Assembly: GCA_963575745.1 (NCBI GenBank)
Contig: CAUYUJ010018316.1
Location: 629,494 to 693,493 of the forward strand
Source: Prorocentrum cordatum
Taxonomy: Eukaryota > Sar > Dinophyceae > Prorocentrales > Prorocentraceae
Reading direction: 5' to 3'
DNA length: 64,000 bases
Shown: positions 1-9,538 of the stretch, piece by piece
How positions within the stretch are numbered: position 1 is the first letter of the stretch
Layout of the letters: every line of letters begins with the position of its first letter
Notes under the pieces: generated by a model
Told to the model about the DNA's origin: nothing
Seen by the model: only the letters and a program-made list of their open reading frames with translations
Databases searched by the model: none
Made by a program: the position numbers and the translations under genes

Positions 1-60
1 GTTCCCCCACGCCCCGCTTCGAATATAAAATGTGCTGGTGAAAACTGGCCGACAGGGCGC

Positions 61-545
61 TCCAGCGCCGGACAACGACGACGATAACGACGACGAGGAC
101 AAGGACGGGGACGGGATCAGGGGGACGGGGAAGGGGACGACGACGACGACGACGACGACGAGGACGACGACGACAGGGACGAGACGAGGACGGGGACGAG
201 GATAACGGCGAGGACGAGGACGAGGACAAGGACGAGCAGGAAGATAACGACGACGACAACGCCGACGACGACGACAGCGCTTTTGAAGGTCTCCGGAGAC
301 CTAAGGAGGTCTCCGAAGACCTCTGGAGGCGCATGGAGGCCCTTCGACGCCCTCGGCTATCGACGACGACGACGATGACGACGACCGCCACGAGGACGAG
401 GAGGACGAGGACGACGACGTCGACAGGGAAAAGGACGAGGACGGGGACGGGGACGGAGACGACGATGACGACGACTAATGCGACGACGACGACAACGACG
501 ACGGCAACAACGACGAGGGCAACATTGACGACAAACACCACAGTG
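61..545. repeat. GAC-rich trinucleotide array
   Basis: Interrupted GAC/ACG triplets with GAG and GGG variants fill this stretch. The array is broken at about 281–345 by two inverted GGTCTC motifs: a perfect palindrome GGTCTCCGGAGACC at 289–302 and an imperfect one at 307–322. Open frames here exist only because the triplets lack stops. Confidence 0.9.
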
Positions 546-777
546 GCCTGCGAGCATCATGATGGCAGTGCCGGAGGCGCACAACGGGGGGTCAGGGGGA
601 ACGTGCCACGTTATGGGGTGGGAGGGGGAGGCATAAGGCGGGTTATGGCCCAGAGGGTTTAAAAACACGCTCCTGGCGAATACAAAGGAAGGACACAGCG
701 GCGCAGCAGCCGACGGAACCGAGCCGACCGAACGCACCCGACTGCGACGCAACCGAAATGACCGTACCGTGGACCCA

Positions 778-935
778 AGAGGCCTCCTAGATAGCGTCCT
801 GGCAGGGTAGATGCGGTCGGAGGACCGCGCCGCATCGCCGATGCGGCAACACATCGGCGATGCGTCGGCGATGCATCGACGATGCGGCGCCATCCTCCGG
901 CCCCATCTGCTCGGACCCGACCTGGGAGGCCTAGA
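778..935 (+). mobile_element. Family A inverted-repeat element, copy 1
   Basis: The ends are imperfect inverted repeats of about 46 bp (left GAGGCCTCCTAGAT..., right ...GACCTGGGAGGCCTAGA). The core is made of degenerate GATGCATCGRCG words, so the element looks like a short non-autonomous transposon with a tandem-repeat interior. A second copy lies at 3669–3890. No target duplication was resolved. Confidence 0.7.
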
Positions 936-975
936 AGACCCCCGCCTGCACGCCGCCGGCTGGCCACGAGCAGAC

Positions 976-1203
976 TGAGCAGGGACCGACCGTCCCAGCA
1001 CTTCTATAGGCCTACCACGGAATGGTCTTAGAACCCAAAAATATTCTAATAACACAAACAATGTTCTTAGAACATAACCCCATGTGCTAAAGCACGACAG
1101 TATCAGCCAGAAATGTTCTAAGAACATTTCGTGCAAACCACAAAGCGATCTGAGAACATTCTTTGGTAGGCCTATAGGCAAGCTCGGACGCTTCGCCACT
1201 GCG
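976..1203 (+). mobile_element. Family B element, copy 1
   Basis: Dispersed element of about 228 bp with copies at 43297–43528 and 58407–58628. It starts TGAGCAGGGACCGACCGTCC, ends near CGCTTCGCCACTGC, and holds several GTTCTTAGAAC / GTTCTAAGAACAT palindromes. Its outer ends are short inverted repeats (TTGAGCAG against TCAAGCA in better copies). ACGAGCA flanks this copy on both sides and may be a target duplication. Confidence 0.75.
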
Positions 1204-1353
1204 TGACGAGCATGCCCGCGCCCTCACGCCGGCGCGGGGTCGGCTCCGGCGCTGCCGGCGCCGGCGCCTCACTTGCGCGTGGCGGCCGCGGCCGTGCGGG
1301 CACGCTGGGCCAGGCCCTTGCCGCGGGCCTCGCCAGGGGCGCGCGGGGGGGTT

Positions 1354-1568
1354 TGGAGTCCCGAAACGGTGCGGTGACAAACCGTGCGGTGACTTCGAAA
1401 TCCCCCAAGACCTCACCGCACGGTCCGTCAACGCACGGTTTTGGGACCTCGGATGCCCCAGTCGCCCGAGACGTCCTCGGAGAACGACCCGAGTCCCAAA
1501 ACCGTGCGGAGCCCCTGAATCCCCACCGACTCACCGCACGCTGTGGTCACCAGCCCATTTGAGGACCC
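1354..1568 (+). mobile_element. Family C element, copy 1
   Basis: Repeat of about 210 bp in which CCGTGCGGTGA and its complement TCACCGCACGG recur several times. It opens GGAGTCCCGAAACGGTGCGG and ends near GTGGTCACC plus a degraded CCCGTTTGGGG-like tail. Copies: 46208–46436 (minus) and 61513–61731. The alternating orientations of the 11-mer predict a multi-stem fold. Confidence 0.75.
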
Positions 1569-2150
1569 TTGAGGAAGGGAGGGCGGAGGGTTTTCCGGAA
1601 GTTTCGGGCTGAAGTGTCGTGTCGGCGTGCCTCGTGCTGCCTCCCTCTCTTCTCTCCGCCCCCCTCTCTAACTAACTCCTCCTCCTTCTCCCTCTCGCTG
1701 TCGTCGTCGGTCTTCATTCCCGCCTGTCGTCTCGTCTGCCGTCGTTCGTATCTGCCGACTCCGTCTCGCTCCTGCCCCTCCGCATGCCATCTACTCGCTC
1801 CGCTCTCGCAAGTTCGACTGCCCGCGTGTGAAGGACACGAGCGCCTGGGCTTGGGGCCGCCCAGGACGACCCCTTAGCAGGCTGCGCTCGATGCCCAGCA
1901 CGCAGTAGCTCGCAATGAGGCTTGCTTGATCGGCTGGATTGCCATGTGAGAAGCGAAAACAAATCAGTCGTACCGACCTTAGGCCGCGGTGTACGCGGGC
2001 CGCCCGCATGGCACACCGCGTAGCGAAGAGGGCGCTTACGCGCGACCTAGTGCGGGAAGCTCATGCGCGAATACCGGCGCAGTCGACCCCGTTCTTAACC
2101 CCCTCGTGCCAGCTGTGGCCTGTACAACACGTCCTACGCATCATCGACCC
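1569..2150. other. Unassigned spacer
   Basis: Contains a pyrimidine-rich tract (about 1635–1800) and then mixed sequence. Positions 2018–2105 resemble 53590–53680; both read ...RALTRDL... in a plus frame, so this could be a shared repeat or a decayed exon. No gene recognised. Confidence 0.4.
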
Positions 2151-2167
2151 ATCTACAGTCGACCTGT

Positions 2168-2610
2168 ACAAGAAGGATACGCAACAGGGATGCAAGGGCC
2201 GTGGAATCCCATCTCGGAGCTCTGCGAGCGGGGCGCGGCCAGCGAAAGTGGCCAAGGATGGACCGAGGAGGCAAGGATGCAAGGGCACCCTTGGAATGTT
2301 GCCCATCCTTACTAGTAGTTATTTTGGCTGACCCAAACGGGGGTCCAGCTGAAAGGGGGTGGTGCAACAGATTCGGGGCAATTGCATTGCACATGTACTG
2401 CGCCTGTACTGCGCCGGAGAATTGTATCGCATTGTATTGCAACTAGTGCATTGCACGCGAGAACCCAGCCCGATGTATTGCACGCCCCAGATGTACTGCA
2501 ACCCCACAGATCTATTGCACCAAATCTATTGCACCACCCCCGTGTTGCTGGACCCCCTTTTGGGCCAACCCGAAGCATGCTGGCACCATGCGGGTTGACT
2601 GCACGCGGCC
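2168..2610 (+). repeat. Older dispersed repeat, interrupted (filled site)
   Basis: 2168–2312 and 2589–2610 together match 60570–60740, which is continuous (shared words: GGATGCAAGGGCC, GGGCCGAGGAGGCAAGGATG or close, TTGCCCAT, ATGCGGGTTGACTG). The extra 2313–2588 is therefore an insertion. Confidence 0.75.
2313..2588. mobile_element. Inverted-repeat element with ATTGCA-rich core
   Basis: Ends are inverted repeats of about 48 bp (left TTGGCTGACCCAAACGGGGG at 2324, right ...CCCCCTTTTGGGCCAA to 2568), each followed inward by GGGGTGGTGCAA-type sequence. The core repeats ATTGCA/TATTGCA. The matching uninterrupted site at 60570–60740 shows it is an insertion. No ORF; non-autonomous. The target duplication is unclear. 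Confidence 0.75.
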
Positions 2611-2742
2611 TGGACCTCCTTCGGGGTTCTCTCGACCGGCGCCCTTTCTTCGGCGGCCTCTGTATCCCGAGCCGGTGTCCGGCGGCCCCTGCGCCCGGCG
2701 AGGAAGCCCTGCAGTGTCTCACGAATACCCCTCGTGGCTTTT

Positions 2743-2912
2743 TGTGAAGGGGCCCAGGGACGCACAGATAACTAGACACGAATCCCAGGATCCCTACATC
2801 TTCCCATCTTTTCTGGGTTTTCGCCTTCCCCCCCAATCCCAACATTGCTGCATATTTTCCGGGGGATCAACGATCCGTTTTGTCCGTGTTTTTCCCCTCC
2901 GGATTTTTCCAG
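2743..2912 (+). repeat. Family D dispersed repeat, copy 1
   Basis: About 170 bp starting TGAAGGGGCCCAGGGACRCAC and ending TTTTTCCCCTCC. Other copies: 42400–42567, 44279–44441, 55341–55464 (5' truncated) and 58843–59041, all plus strand. One-sided truncation and a T-rich 3' end suggest a SINE-like retroposon, but no tRNA-type A/B boxes were recognised. Confidence 0.7.
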
Positions 2913-3080
2913 GACGCGAGGGGAACCAATTCGGGTGTTGGCAGACGTGACCCTGGCCCGGCTTGGCAAGGGAGGCCCAGCGGGGGTGGCCTCCAGAGCA
3001 CCCCCCGCAAGGCCCAGAAAGACAGGAGCCAAAGAGTGGCGCGAAACGCCAGGATCACCCCTGGCAACCTCCGACTGGGG

Positions 3081-3235
3081 TTAGGTCGGGCATGTCCCCT
3101 ACAGCGGATTTTGAAAGAAAAATTGAAAATACGCAGTATACCAAAATCGTCAAAAATAATCTTAAAAAATCGTCCCCGGATTACTTCTGAACTGTTTTTG
3201 AAGATTCCTCCTGTAGAGGGACAGGCCCGACTTAA
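3081..3235 (+). mobile_element. TA-type MITE, copy 1
   Basis: Left end TTAGGTCGGGCATGTCCC with CTACAG; right end CTGTAGAGGGACAGGCCC then GACTTAA. Terminal inverted repeats of about 26 bp, AT-rich interior, TA at both borders. Copies at 14214–14369 (+), 44501–44654 (−), 45817–45969 (+), a right-end fragment at 9851–9885, and split ends at 10832 and 12013. TA borders would suit a Tc1/mariner-type source; that is inference. Confidence 0.85.
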
Positions 3236-3668
3236 GACTAAGGCCTCTTCCCCTCCGCTGATCGCTGGCGTCTGTCACCGCGCTGATCGTTCTATCATGA
3301 ACAGATGCGGAACGACTGATCCTGGGCCACCGCCCGCGCCCCACCTCGGACGCCCGCGCCAGCATCGCCGCCGCGGCGCGAACCTGCTGCACTCCGGCCC
3401 CTCCCCCCCCCTGTCCTCCTCTCCCGACCTTCTGGGACGCTGCAGACAATACCCCCCAGCCTTGGGACCTATCAGGACGACCTGAACATTCGACCAGGAT
3501 TCCGACGAGGAGCAGAAGAGACGTCAGGTCAGCGCTGAACTCGAGGAATTTGCTTGAATGCCACCCGGAGCCACCCGAACAATGACCTGCCTGACGAACC
3601 GTGGAACTGCCGCCTCAGGAATACACATAATGAGGGCAGTGCTCCAGCCTCCCCGGCAGCACCTTAAT
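3236..3668. other. Unassigned spacer
   Basis: GC-rich mixed sequence with no repeat shared elsewhere in the window and no convincing coding frame. Confidence 0.4.
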
Positions 3669-3890
3669 GGAGGCCTCCTAGATGGGGTCGGATCAGATGG
3701 GGTCGGAGGATCGCGCCGCATCGCAGATACGTCGAGGATGCATCGACGATGCATCGGCGACGTCGGCAACGCATCGGCGACGCCGGCGTGGACAACATCG
3801 GGCTCCACATCGAGCCGCATCCCCGATGCATCGGCGATGCAGCGCGATCCTCGGACCCCATCTGCTCCGACCCCAAATGGGAGGCCTAGA
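3669..3890 (+). mobile_element. Family A inverted-repeat element, copy 2
   Basis: Left GGAGGCCTCCTAGATGGGGT and right ...ACCCCAAATGGGAGGCCTA are inverted repeats of about 46 bp, followed inward by GGTCGGAGGATCGCGC and its complement. The core is GATGCATCGACG/GCATCGGCGA words. It is longer than copy 1 because the tandem core is longer. Confidence 0.8.
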
Positions 3891-4507
3891 CTGAAGGGAC
3901 TCGACCGACCCAAACGCTGACCGGGTATGTGGTGATCCCGGATCAGACTTAGAAGCCCTGGTGCTACTTTTAGGCTCCACCGGGCTCCAGAGCGAGAGCT
4001 CAGGGATCTACCGACCCAGGTCAATCCAAAGCTGGGTCAGTCAGGCCTTGCAGGATCCTGCGCCCAAGCCTAGGTCAATGCGACCCTCGCCCTGCAGGAT
4101 CCTGCAAGATCCGGCGCTCTGACTGACCCCCATTTCCATTGACCCCCGTCCCCAGACCCCTGACGTCATGATTTTGTCATGACGCGACCCCAGAGGTCCC
4201 GACCTATTCCCCAGGACTGGTTTTTCATCCTGAATCTTTTTTGATGGCCCCGAGGGCCGGGAAGGGACCCCGGAGGCCGAATATCGCGAAACAAAAATCC
4301 GTCGTGATTGTGTCACCACGCGAGGAGGTCTGAGTCTCACGGCCCCCGAACTTTTTGGCTCTGGGCGGGAGCGCGCGGTGCCTTGCCGCCGGGGCCGTAC
4401 ACGCCGCGTCCAGCGCCGCGGCCCTCCCCTATACCCCCTCGGGAGCACTGGCCAAAGCAGGAGGAAGAGGAGGAACGCACGCGCCCCGGGAGAAGGAGGT
4501 AGATGAA
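3891..4507. other. Unassigned spacer
   Basis: Contains a small cluster of CAGGATCCTGC words (4045–4115). No gene recognised. Confidence 0.4.
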
Positions 4508-4646
4508 GGGAGGAGGAGGAGGAGGAGGAGGAGGAGGAGGAGGAGGAAGAGGAGGAGCAGAGAGCAAACACATATGTATGTATATATGTTTGTATGTATG
4601 TCTGTCTGTCTGTCTGTCCGTCTGTCTGTCTGTCTGTCTGTCTGTG

Positions 4647-4697
<51 letters not shown>

Positions 4698-4698
4698 G

Positions 4699-4769
<71 letters not shown>

Positions 4770-4790
4770 GTGTCTGTGTGTCTGTGTGTG

Positions 4791-4841
<51 letters not shown>

Positions 4842-5020
4842 ATGTACGTACGTACGTACGTAGGTAGGTAGGTAGGTAGGTAGGTAGGTAGGTAGGTAGG
4901 TATGTATGTATGTATGTATGTATGTATGTATGTATGTATGTATGTATGTATGTATGCATGTATGTATGCATGTATGTATGCATGCATGTATGTATGTATG
5001 TATGTATGTATGTATATATA
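4508..5020 (+). repeat. GGA tract and compound tetranucleotide array
   Basis: GGA repeats (4508–4558) are followed at 4573–5020 by TATG, then (TGTC)n with scattered TGTG, then TACG (about 4842–4860), TAGG (about 4860–4901) and TATG/CATG to 5018. Each block differs from the next by one base of the four-base unit. All frames through it are repeat artefacts. Confidence 0.97.
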
Positions 5021-5480
5021 GCGCGTTTCACGGGCGCTTGCTTCGGCGTATTTCGAACTGTGGGGTGGGCCCCCCCCCCCAACACTCGGCACCGTCGATC
5101 AGAACACGGGGGACTCCCTCTCCCCTCTACCCCCCCTCTCCCGATCCCCCCCCCCCTGGCGCCAGCGCCGGCGCCAGGGACGCAGCGACGATGACCAGAG
5201 GCAGCCCACGGGGGGGGGGTCCAGCGACGGCCAGAAGCGCCGACGGCGGGGACGCAGCGACGATTACCCGAGAGGGCCCAGAGGCCGCAGAGGGAACACA
5301 CACATCGCCATATCGAGACCTCGCCCCCCAGAAGCCACCGAGAGGCCCTTAACAAAAAGGTCCACGAGGCTTCACACATGCTCCTAAGACGCCCCCGAGA
5401 CCCTTCTGACGCGACCTCAAAACGCACCCAGGTGAACTCTGACCCAACGCCAAAACACGGTGGCGGGAAGAGCCGAAGGC
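5021..5480. other. Unassigned spacer with G/C homopolymer runs
   Basis: Several runs of 8–10 C or G and GCCAGCGCCGGCGCCAG-type palindromic sequence. No gene recognised. Confidence 0.4.
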
Positions 5481-6804
5481 CACGCCAGCACCACCATTAC
5501 CATAAATCATCACAGTATCACCACCACAACCACCAGCACCATCACCATCACAACCGCAACCCACCACCACCACAACCACAACCATCACACCATCACAACA
5601 AACCACTACACAACCTCCACCAAAAACGCCACCACCACCAGCACCACCACAACCCACCACAACCCACCACAACCACCACCACCACCAAACACCACCACAC
5701 AATTATCAGCACCATCACCACCAGCGCCACCACCAAGCATTATCACAACCCACCACCACCACCACAAACCACCACACCACCACCACCACAACCACCACCA
5801 CAACCACCACCCACCACCCACCACCCACCACCACCACCAGCACCGCTACCAGCAGCACCACCACCAACACAAACCACCACGCCACCACCACCGCCACCAC
5901 CCAATACCACCACAACCACCACCCCAACCCACCACCACCACCACCAAACCACCACACAACCACCACCACCACAGCCACCACCACAGCCACCACCACCACA
6001 ACAACAACTCACCACCACCACCACCACAACAACCCACCACCACCACCACAACCTACCACCCCACCACGCCACCACCGCCACAACCACCACGACCACAACC
6101 CACCAGACCACCACCACCACCACGAACCACCACACCACCACCACCTCCACCGCCACCACCACCACAACCACCAGCCACCACCAGCACCACCTCCACAAAC
6201 CACCACCACCACCGCCACCGCCACCAACACCACCACACCACAACCACGACCACCACCGCCACCACCACCACAACAAAACCACCACCACCACCAACCACCA
6301 CCACAACCACCACCTCAACAAACCACCACAGCAATACCACCACAAACCACAAGCAAAAACGCCACCAGCACCACAACCCAACACCACCACCACCACAAGC
6401 CACCACACCACCACCACCACGACCACCACCACCACCAGCAAACCACCACAACCACCACAACCACCACCACCGCCACCACCACCACGACAACCCACCATTA
6501 TTACCATCATAATTACTATTATCACAACCACCATCACCACGACAAGCCACCACACCACCACCGCCACCACCACCAACACCACCCACCACCACCACCACAA
6601 CAACCATCACCACCACCAGAAACCACCGCACCACAACCACAACCACCACCACCACAACGTGCTACCACAACCACCACAACAACCCACCACCGCCACCACC
6701 ACCAACCGCCACGCCACCACCACCACCACCACCGCCACCACCACCACCGCCACAACCACCACCACCACCACAGCCACCACCACCACCACCACCACCACCA
6801 CCAC
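5481..6804 (+). repeat. 1.3-kb CCA/CAA trinucleotide array
   Basis: Nearly pure C and A on the plus strand (CCA, with CAA, ACC and occasional CAT, CGC). The near absence of T and G removes stop codons, so His/Pro/Thr-rich frames of several hundred codons appear on the plus strand and Val/Trp/Gly-rich ones on the minus. There is no support that any is translated. Confidence 0.97.
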
Positions 6805-7102
6805 TTCAGAGAGGCCCAAAGAGACTCCCAAGAGGCGCCAAGGAGGCTTTACAAATGCCCTCCGACGAGACCCCAAGAGGCATCCACTAGGACTCCGACC
6901 CAAAACCGAGGCACGGTGGCGGAGCGTCGTCATCGTCGTCATCGTCGTCGCCGTCGTCCTCGTCGACGCTCCCCACCGCTGCCGCCCGCCGCCGCAGGCG
7001 GCGGCGCCGGCCCAGAAAAGGAAGTCGTCGCCCCCGCCGCCGCCGCCAACCGCCGCCGGCGCCGGCGCGGGCGCCGACCCGAGGAAAGGGAGAGAGGAAA
7101 AC
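6805..7102. other. Unassigned GC-rich spacer
   Basis: Contains GTCGTCATCGTCGTC triplets (6920–6965) and GCC/GGC-rich sequence. No gene recognised. Confidence 0.4.
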
Positions 7103-7210
7103 TGGGGGAGGGGGGGGGGTTTGAAACCCCCCCCTTCCTCCGTCACGGGAGGGGGGGGGAAGGGTTCGAACCCCCCCTCCCCCCCTCCATCCAAGGGGGG
7201 GGGGGGGGGT
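7103..7210. repeat. Alternating poly-G / poly-C runs
   Basis: Three G runs (up to about 15 G) alternate with C runs. Runs 1–2 (G10, TTTGAAA, C8) and 3–4 (G9, AAGGGTTCGAA, C7) are near-perfect hairpins. The G runs could also form G-quadruplexes. Confidence 0.85.
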
Positions 7211-7304
7211 CTCGGTTCTAACACCCCGCCCCTCCAAGCGACCACAGAACTCGCTCTTTCATACATAAATATATGATACCGGAGAAAAGCTCCAATCATA
7301 ATCT

Positions 7305-7663
7305 TTTTAGGGCTCAGGGCTGTGGGGCTACAAGGCTATAGGGCTGGAAGGCTATGGGGCTATCGGGCTACAGGGCCATAGGGCTGTTGGGCTATAGGGT
7401 TATGGGGCTGTATGGCTATAGCGCTATAGGGCTATAGGGTTTTAGGGCTATAAGGCTATAGGGCCATTAGAGCTATAGGGCTATAGGGCTGTGTAGAGCT
7501 GCTGGGCACATGGGCACCCGGGCACCTGGGCACCCAGGCACCCGGGCACACGGGCACACGGGCACCCGGGCGCCCAAGCACCCGGGCACCCGGGCACCCA
7601 GGCACCCGGGCACCCGGGCACCCGGGCACCCCCGGGCACCCGGGCACCCGGGCACCCGGGCGT
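7305..7663 (+). repeat. GGCTATAGGG array, then CCCGGGCACC array
   Basis: Degenerate 8–10-bp GGGCTATA units (7305–7497) change at about 7500 to 10-bp CCCGGGCACC units (7502–7663). The shared GGGC word suggests one array drifted or was replaced by the other. Confidence 0.9.
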
Positions 7664-8038
7664 GCGGCGAAAATCGGCGGCAAATCTAAGCTAACCATAT
7701 GAATCCGCTAGGACCCTTACAGAGGCAAGCTCTGATTGGGGAACTAGCACCATCGCGCGCGCTTCGCGCGCGCTCAGCTTCTAGCAGGCCCCAGGCCTTG
7801 ACGAGTTCACAGCTCCACTGAAGTAATGGGCCACAATCCACGTATGTCAATCCGCATTCCTGAAGGCTTTCGGGGAAGATGGTTGCGTAGGGGGGAGGAG
7901 GCCGGATGAATCGGGTTCCCAGAAGGCCTTCTGGGATCATGTTGGGGCCTGTTGAGCAGATGAGTCGTCTTGGGGACCCTGTTGGGGCGTGCCGTCGTCA
8001 TCGTCGTCGTCGTATTGTCGTCGTCGCCTCCTGGGGCG

Positions 8039-8093
<55 letters not shown>

Positions 8094-8261
8094 CTCGTCT
8101 TCGGCGTTTCGTCGTCTTTGTTGTCGTCGTCGTGGTCGTCGGTTCAAGAAGGCACTTGGGGCAACTTTGTGCGAAACGCTCTGCGGGAGGCCGCGAGAAG
8201 GCGATCAGTAACGTTCCCATTGAACTTCCCAGATAACTCTCTGGTTGCGTGATGGTACTTC
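7664..8261. other. Unassigned spacer with GTC array
   Basis: A GCGCGCG-CTTCG-CGCGCGC hairpin lies at 7755–7773. A (GTC)n array lies at about 7988–8145, purest at 8045–8092. No gene recognised. Confidence 0.5.
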
Positions 8262-8960
8262 GGAGCCTCCGGAGACTCTCGGGCCCATGGTGAACCATGT
8301 CCCTGGAAGGCTTTCTGGGGACCTGATGTGTTGGGGTGTGTTGAGGGGCCTCTTGGGCGTTTCCTGGGGGCCCCTTGGGGGCCTCGGGGAGCTCTCTGGC
8401 CCATGATGAACCATGTCCCCGGAAGGCTTCCTGGGGACATGATTCTTGAGGTGTGTTGGGGGGCCTCTTGAGCGTTCCCTGGGAGCCCCTTGGGGGTCTC
8501 TTGGGGCTTCCTGGGGGGCTCTTGGGCCCCTCACGGGGCTTCGTGGGAGACTCTTGGCAGCCTCCGGGGCCCACTGGGGGCCTCTAGGGCCAGAGACCTG
8601 GAAATATCGGTTGGCTGTCCCCCTCTGGGCCCCCTCTTGGGGAGCTCTTGGGGCACACTTGGGTTGTCTGGGGAGCCTCCTGGGCCGTCTCGGGGCCCTC
8701 TTCGGGGCCTCGTGGGCCGTCTTGGAGCGCTCTGAAGGCCCTCCGAGGGATCGAGGGCGCGCTGGGAAGCGGGAAAAGCGAGAACGCCCAAATCCTTCAG
8801 GAACCCTGGGAAATTGAATGAATTCTTTCTCCCAAGGTTCTCTCTTGGGGAGCCTCTCAAGTCCGTCCTGGAGCGTGTTGGAGTCCTCGTCGGCTGTCTT
8901 GAGGGCATCTTGGGCGCTCTTCGGGGCCTCTTGGGACCGTCTTGCGTCCTCTCGGGTCTT
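8262..8960 (+). repeat. GGCCTCTTGGG-type degenerate array
   Basis: Words such as GGGGCCTCTTGGGG recur every 10–15 bp. A longer unit of about 117 bp (ATGAACCATGTCCC...GGAAGGCTTCTGGGG) is seen at about 8282 and 8400, with a decayed third near 7900. The same word family fills 62430–63985, and its complement fills 34420–34985 and 55925–57965. Confidence 0.85.
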
Positions 8961-9220
8961 CCTTAGCCTGTCGTGGCCTGTTCCAGGGAGGGCCTGGGCC
9001 GCCTCTGGAGCTCTGGAACACCTCCACAAGCCCTGGCGGGCACCCATGGGGGGAACAAGCAGCGGCCCGCCCCCCTGGCCTACTCCGATCTGCAGATCCA
9101 TACATATATACATACACACACATCGACATATGTCTCTATATATATACATACATATCTATAGTATTATAATCCATCGGACGCACTACGCCCCACTGCTAAG
9201 ATAATAACACGAGTCTGGGT
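8961..9220. other. Spacer with AT-rich island
   Basis: 9095–9175 is rich in TATATA/CATACATA words, unusual in this GC-rich window. No repeat partner was found in the window. Confidence 0.4.
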
Positions 9221-9538
9221 ATGAGTAACTTCAAACGCAGACTATTTACAGGAAGAGACCTGCTGGCGAGGAACGCTCTTGCCAGGAAACGGTCCCTATG
9301 GAGGGATATCCAGTGTGCGTCTCATGCCACAACCCCTCTTCCTACTTATAGACTTGGACACTCGGAACACACTCATGGACCCACACCCTTCGCTAAAAAA
9401 ACTCGCGGGCTTCGCTCGAGCCGGAAGAGGAGGAGGGTGAGAAAAACGAAGAATATTACAACACTAGATACTCGAACGGTACCTCAACCCACCTTTAACG
9501 ATGAGCTGGCCATCAGAAACATTCTGGAGACTGTGTAA
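9221..9538 (+). other. Unrecognised 105-codon frame
   Basis: ATG-initiated open frame in non-repetitive sequence of balanced composition, ending in a stop at 9536–9538. The product would be basic (RSSRKRRRVRKTKN near residues 68–81) and matches no family I recognise. It has no leader relic, paralogue in the window or visible splice context; it may be chance or a piece of an exon. Confidence 0.2.

Noticed and set aside
357-1199. 280-codon minus frame at the window start
   Set aside because: Starts in unique sequence and runs through family A and the GAC array; Arg-rich from composition.
4337-5427. Long Tyr/Thr/His and Gln/Thr/Asp frames across the tetranucleotide array
   Set aside because: Periodic translation of a four-base repeat read in three frames.
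7160-7175. GGGTTCGAACCC as a tRNA T-arm
   Set aside because: It is the hairpin between G and C runs; no acceptor, D or anticodon arms fit around it.
5378-7276. 632-codon plus frame rich in His, Pro and Thr
   Set aside because: It runs through the CCA array, where stop codons cannot form on the plus strand; no start context, domain or conservation supports it.
7300-7495. GGGCTATA/TTTAGGG words as telomere repeats
   Set aside because: The dinoflagellate telomere-type TTTAGGG occurs only as an isolated near-match; the array unit is GGCTATAGGG.
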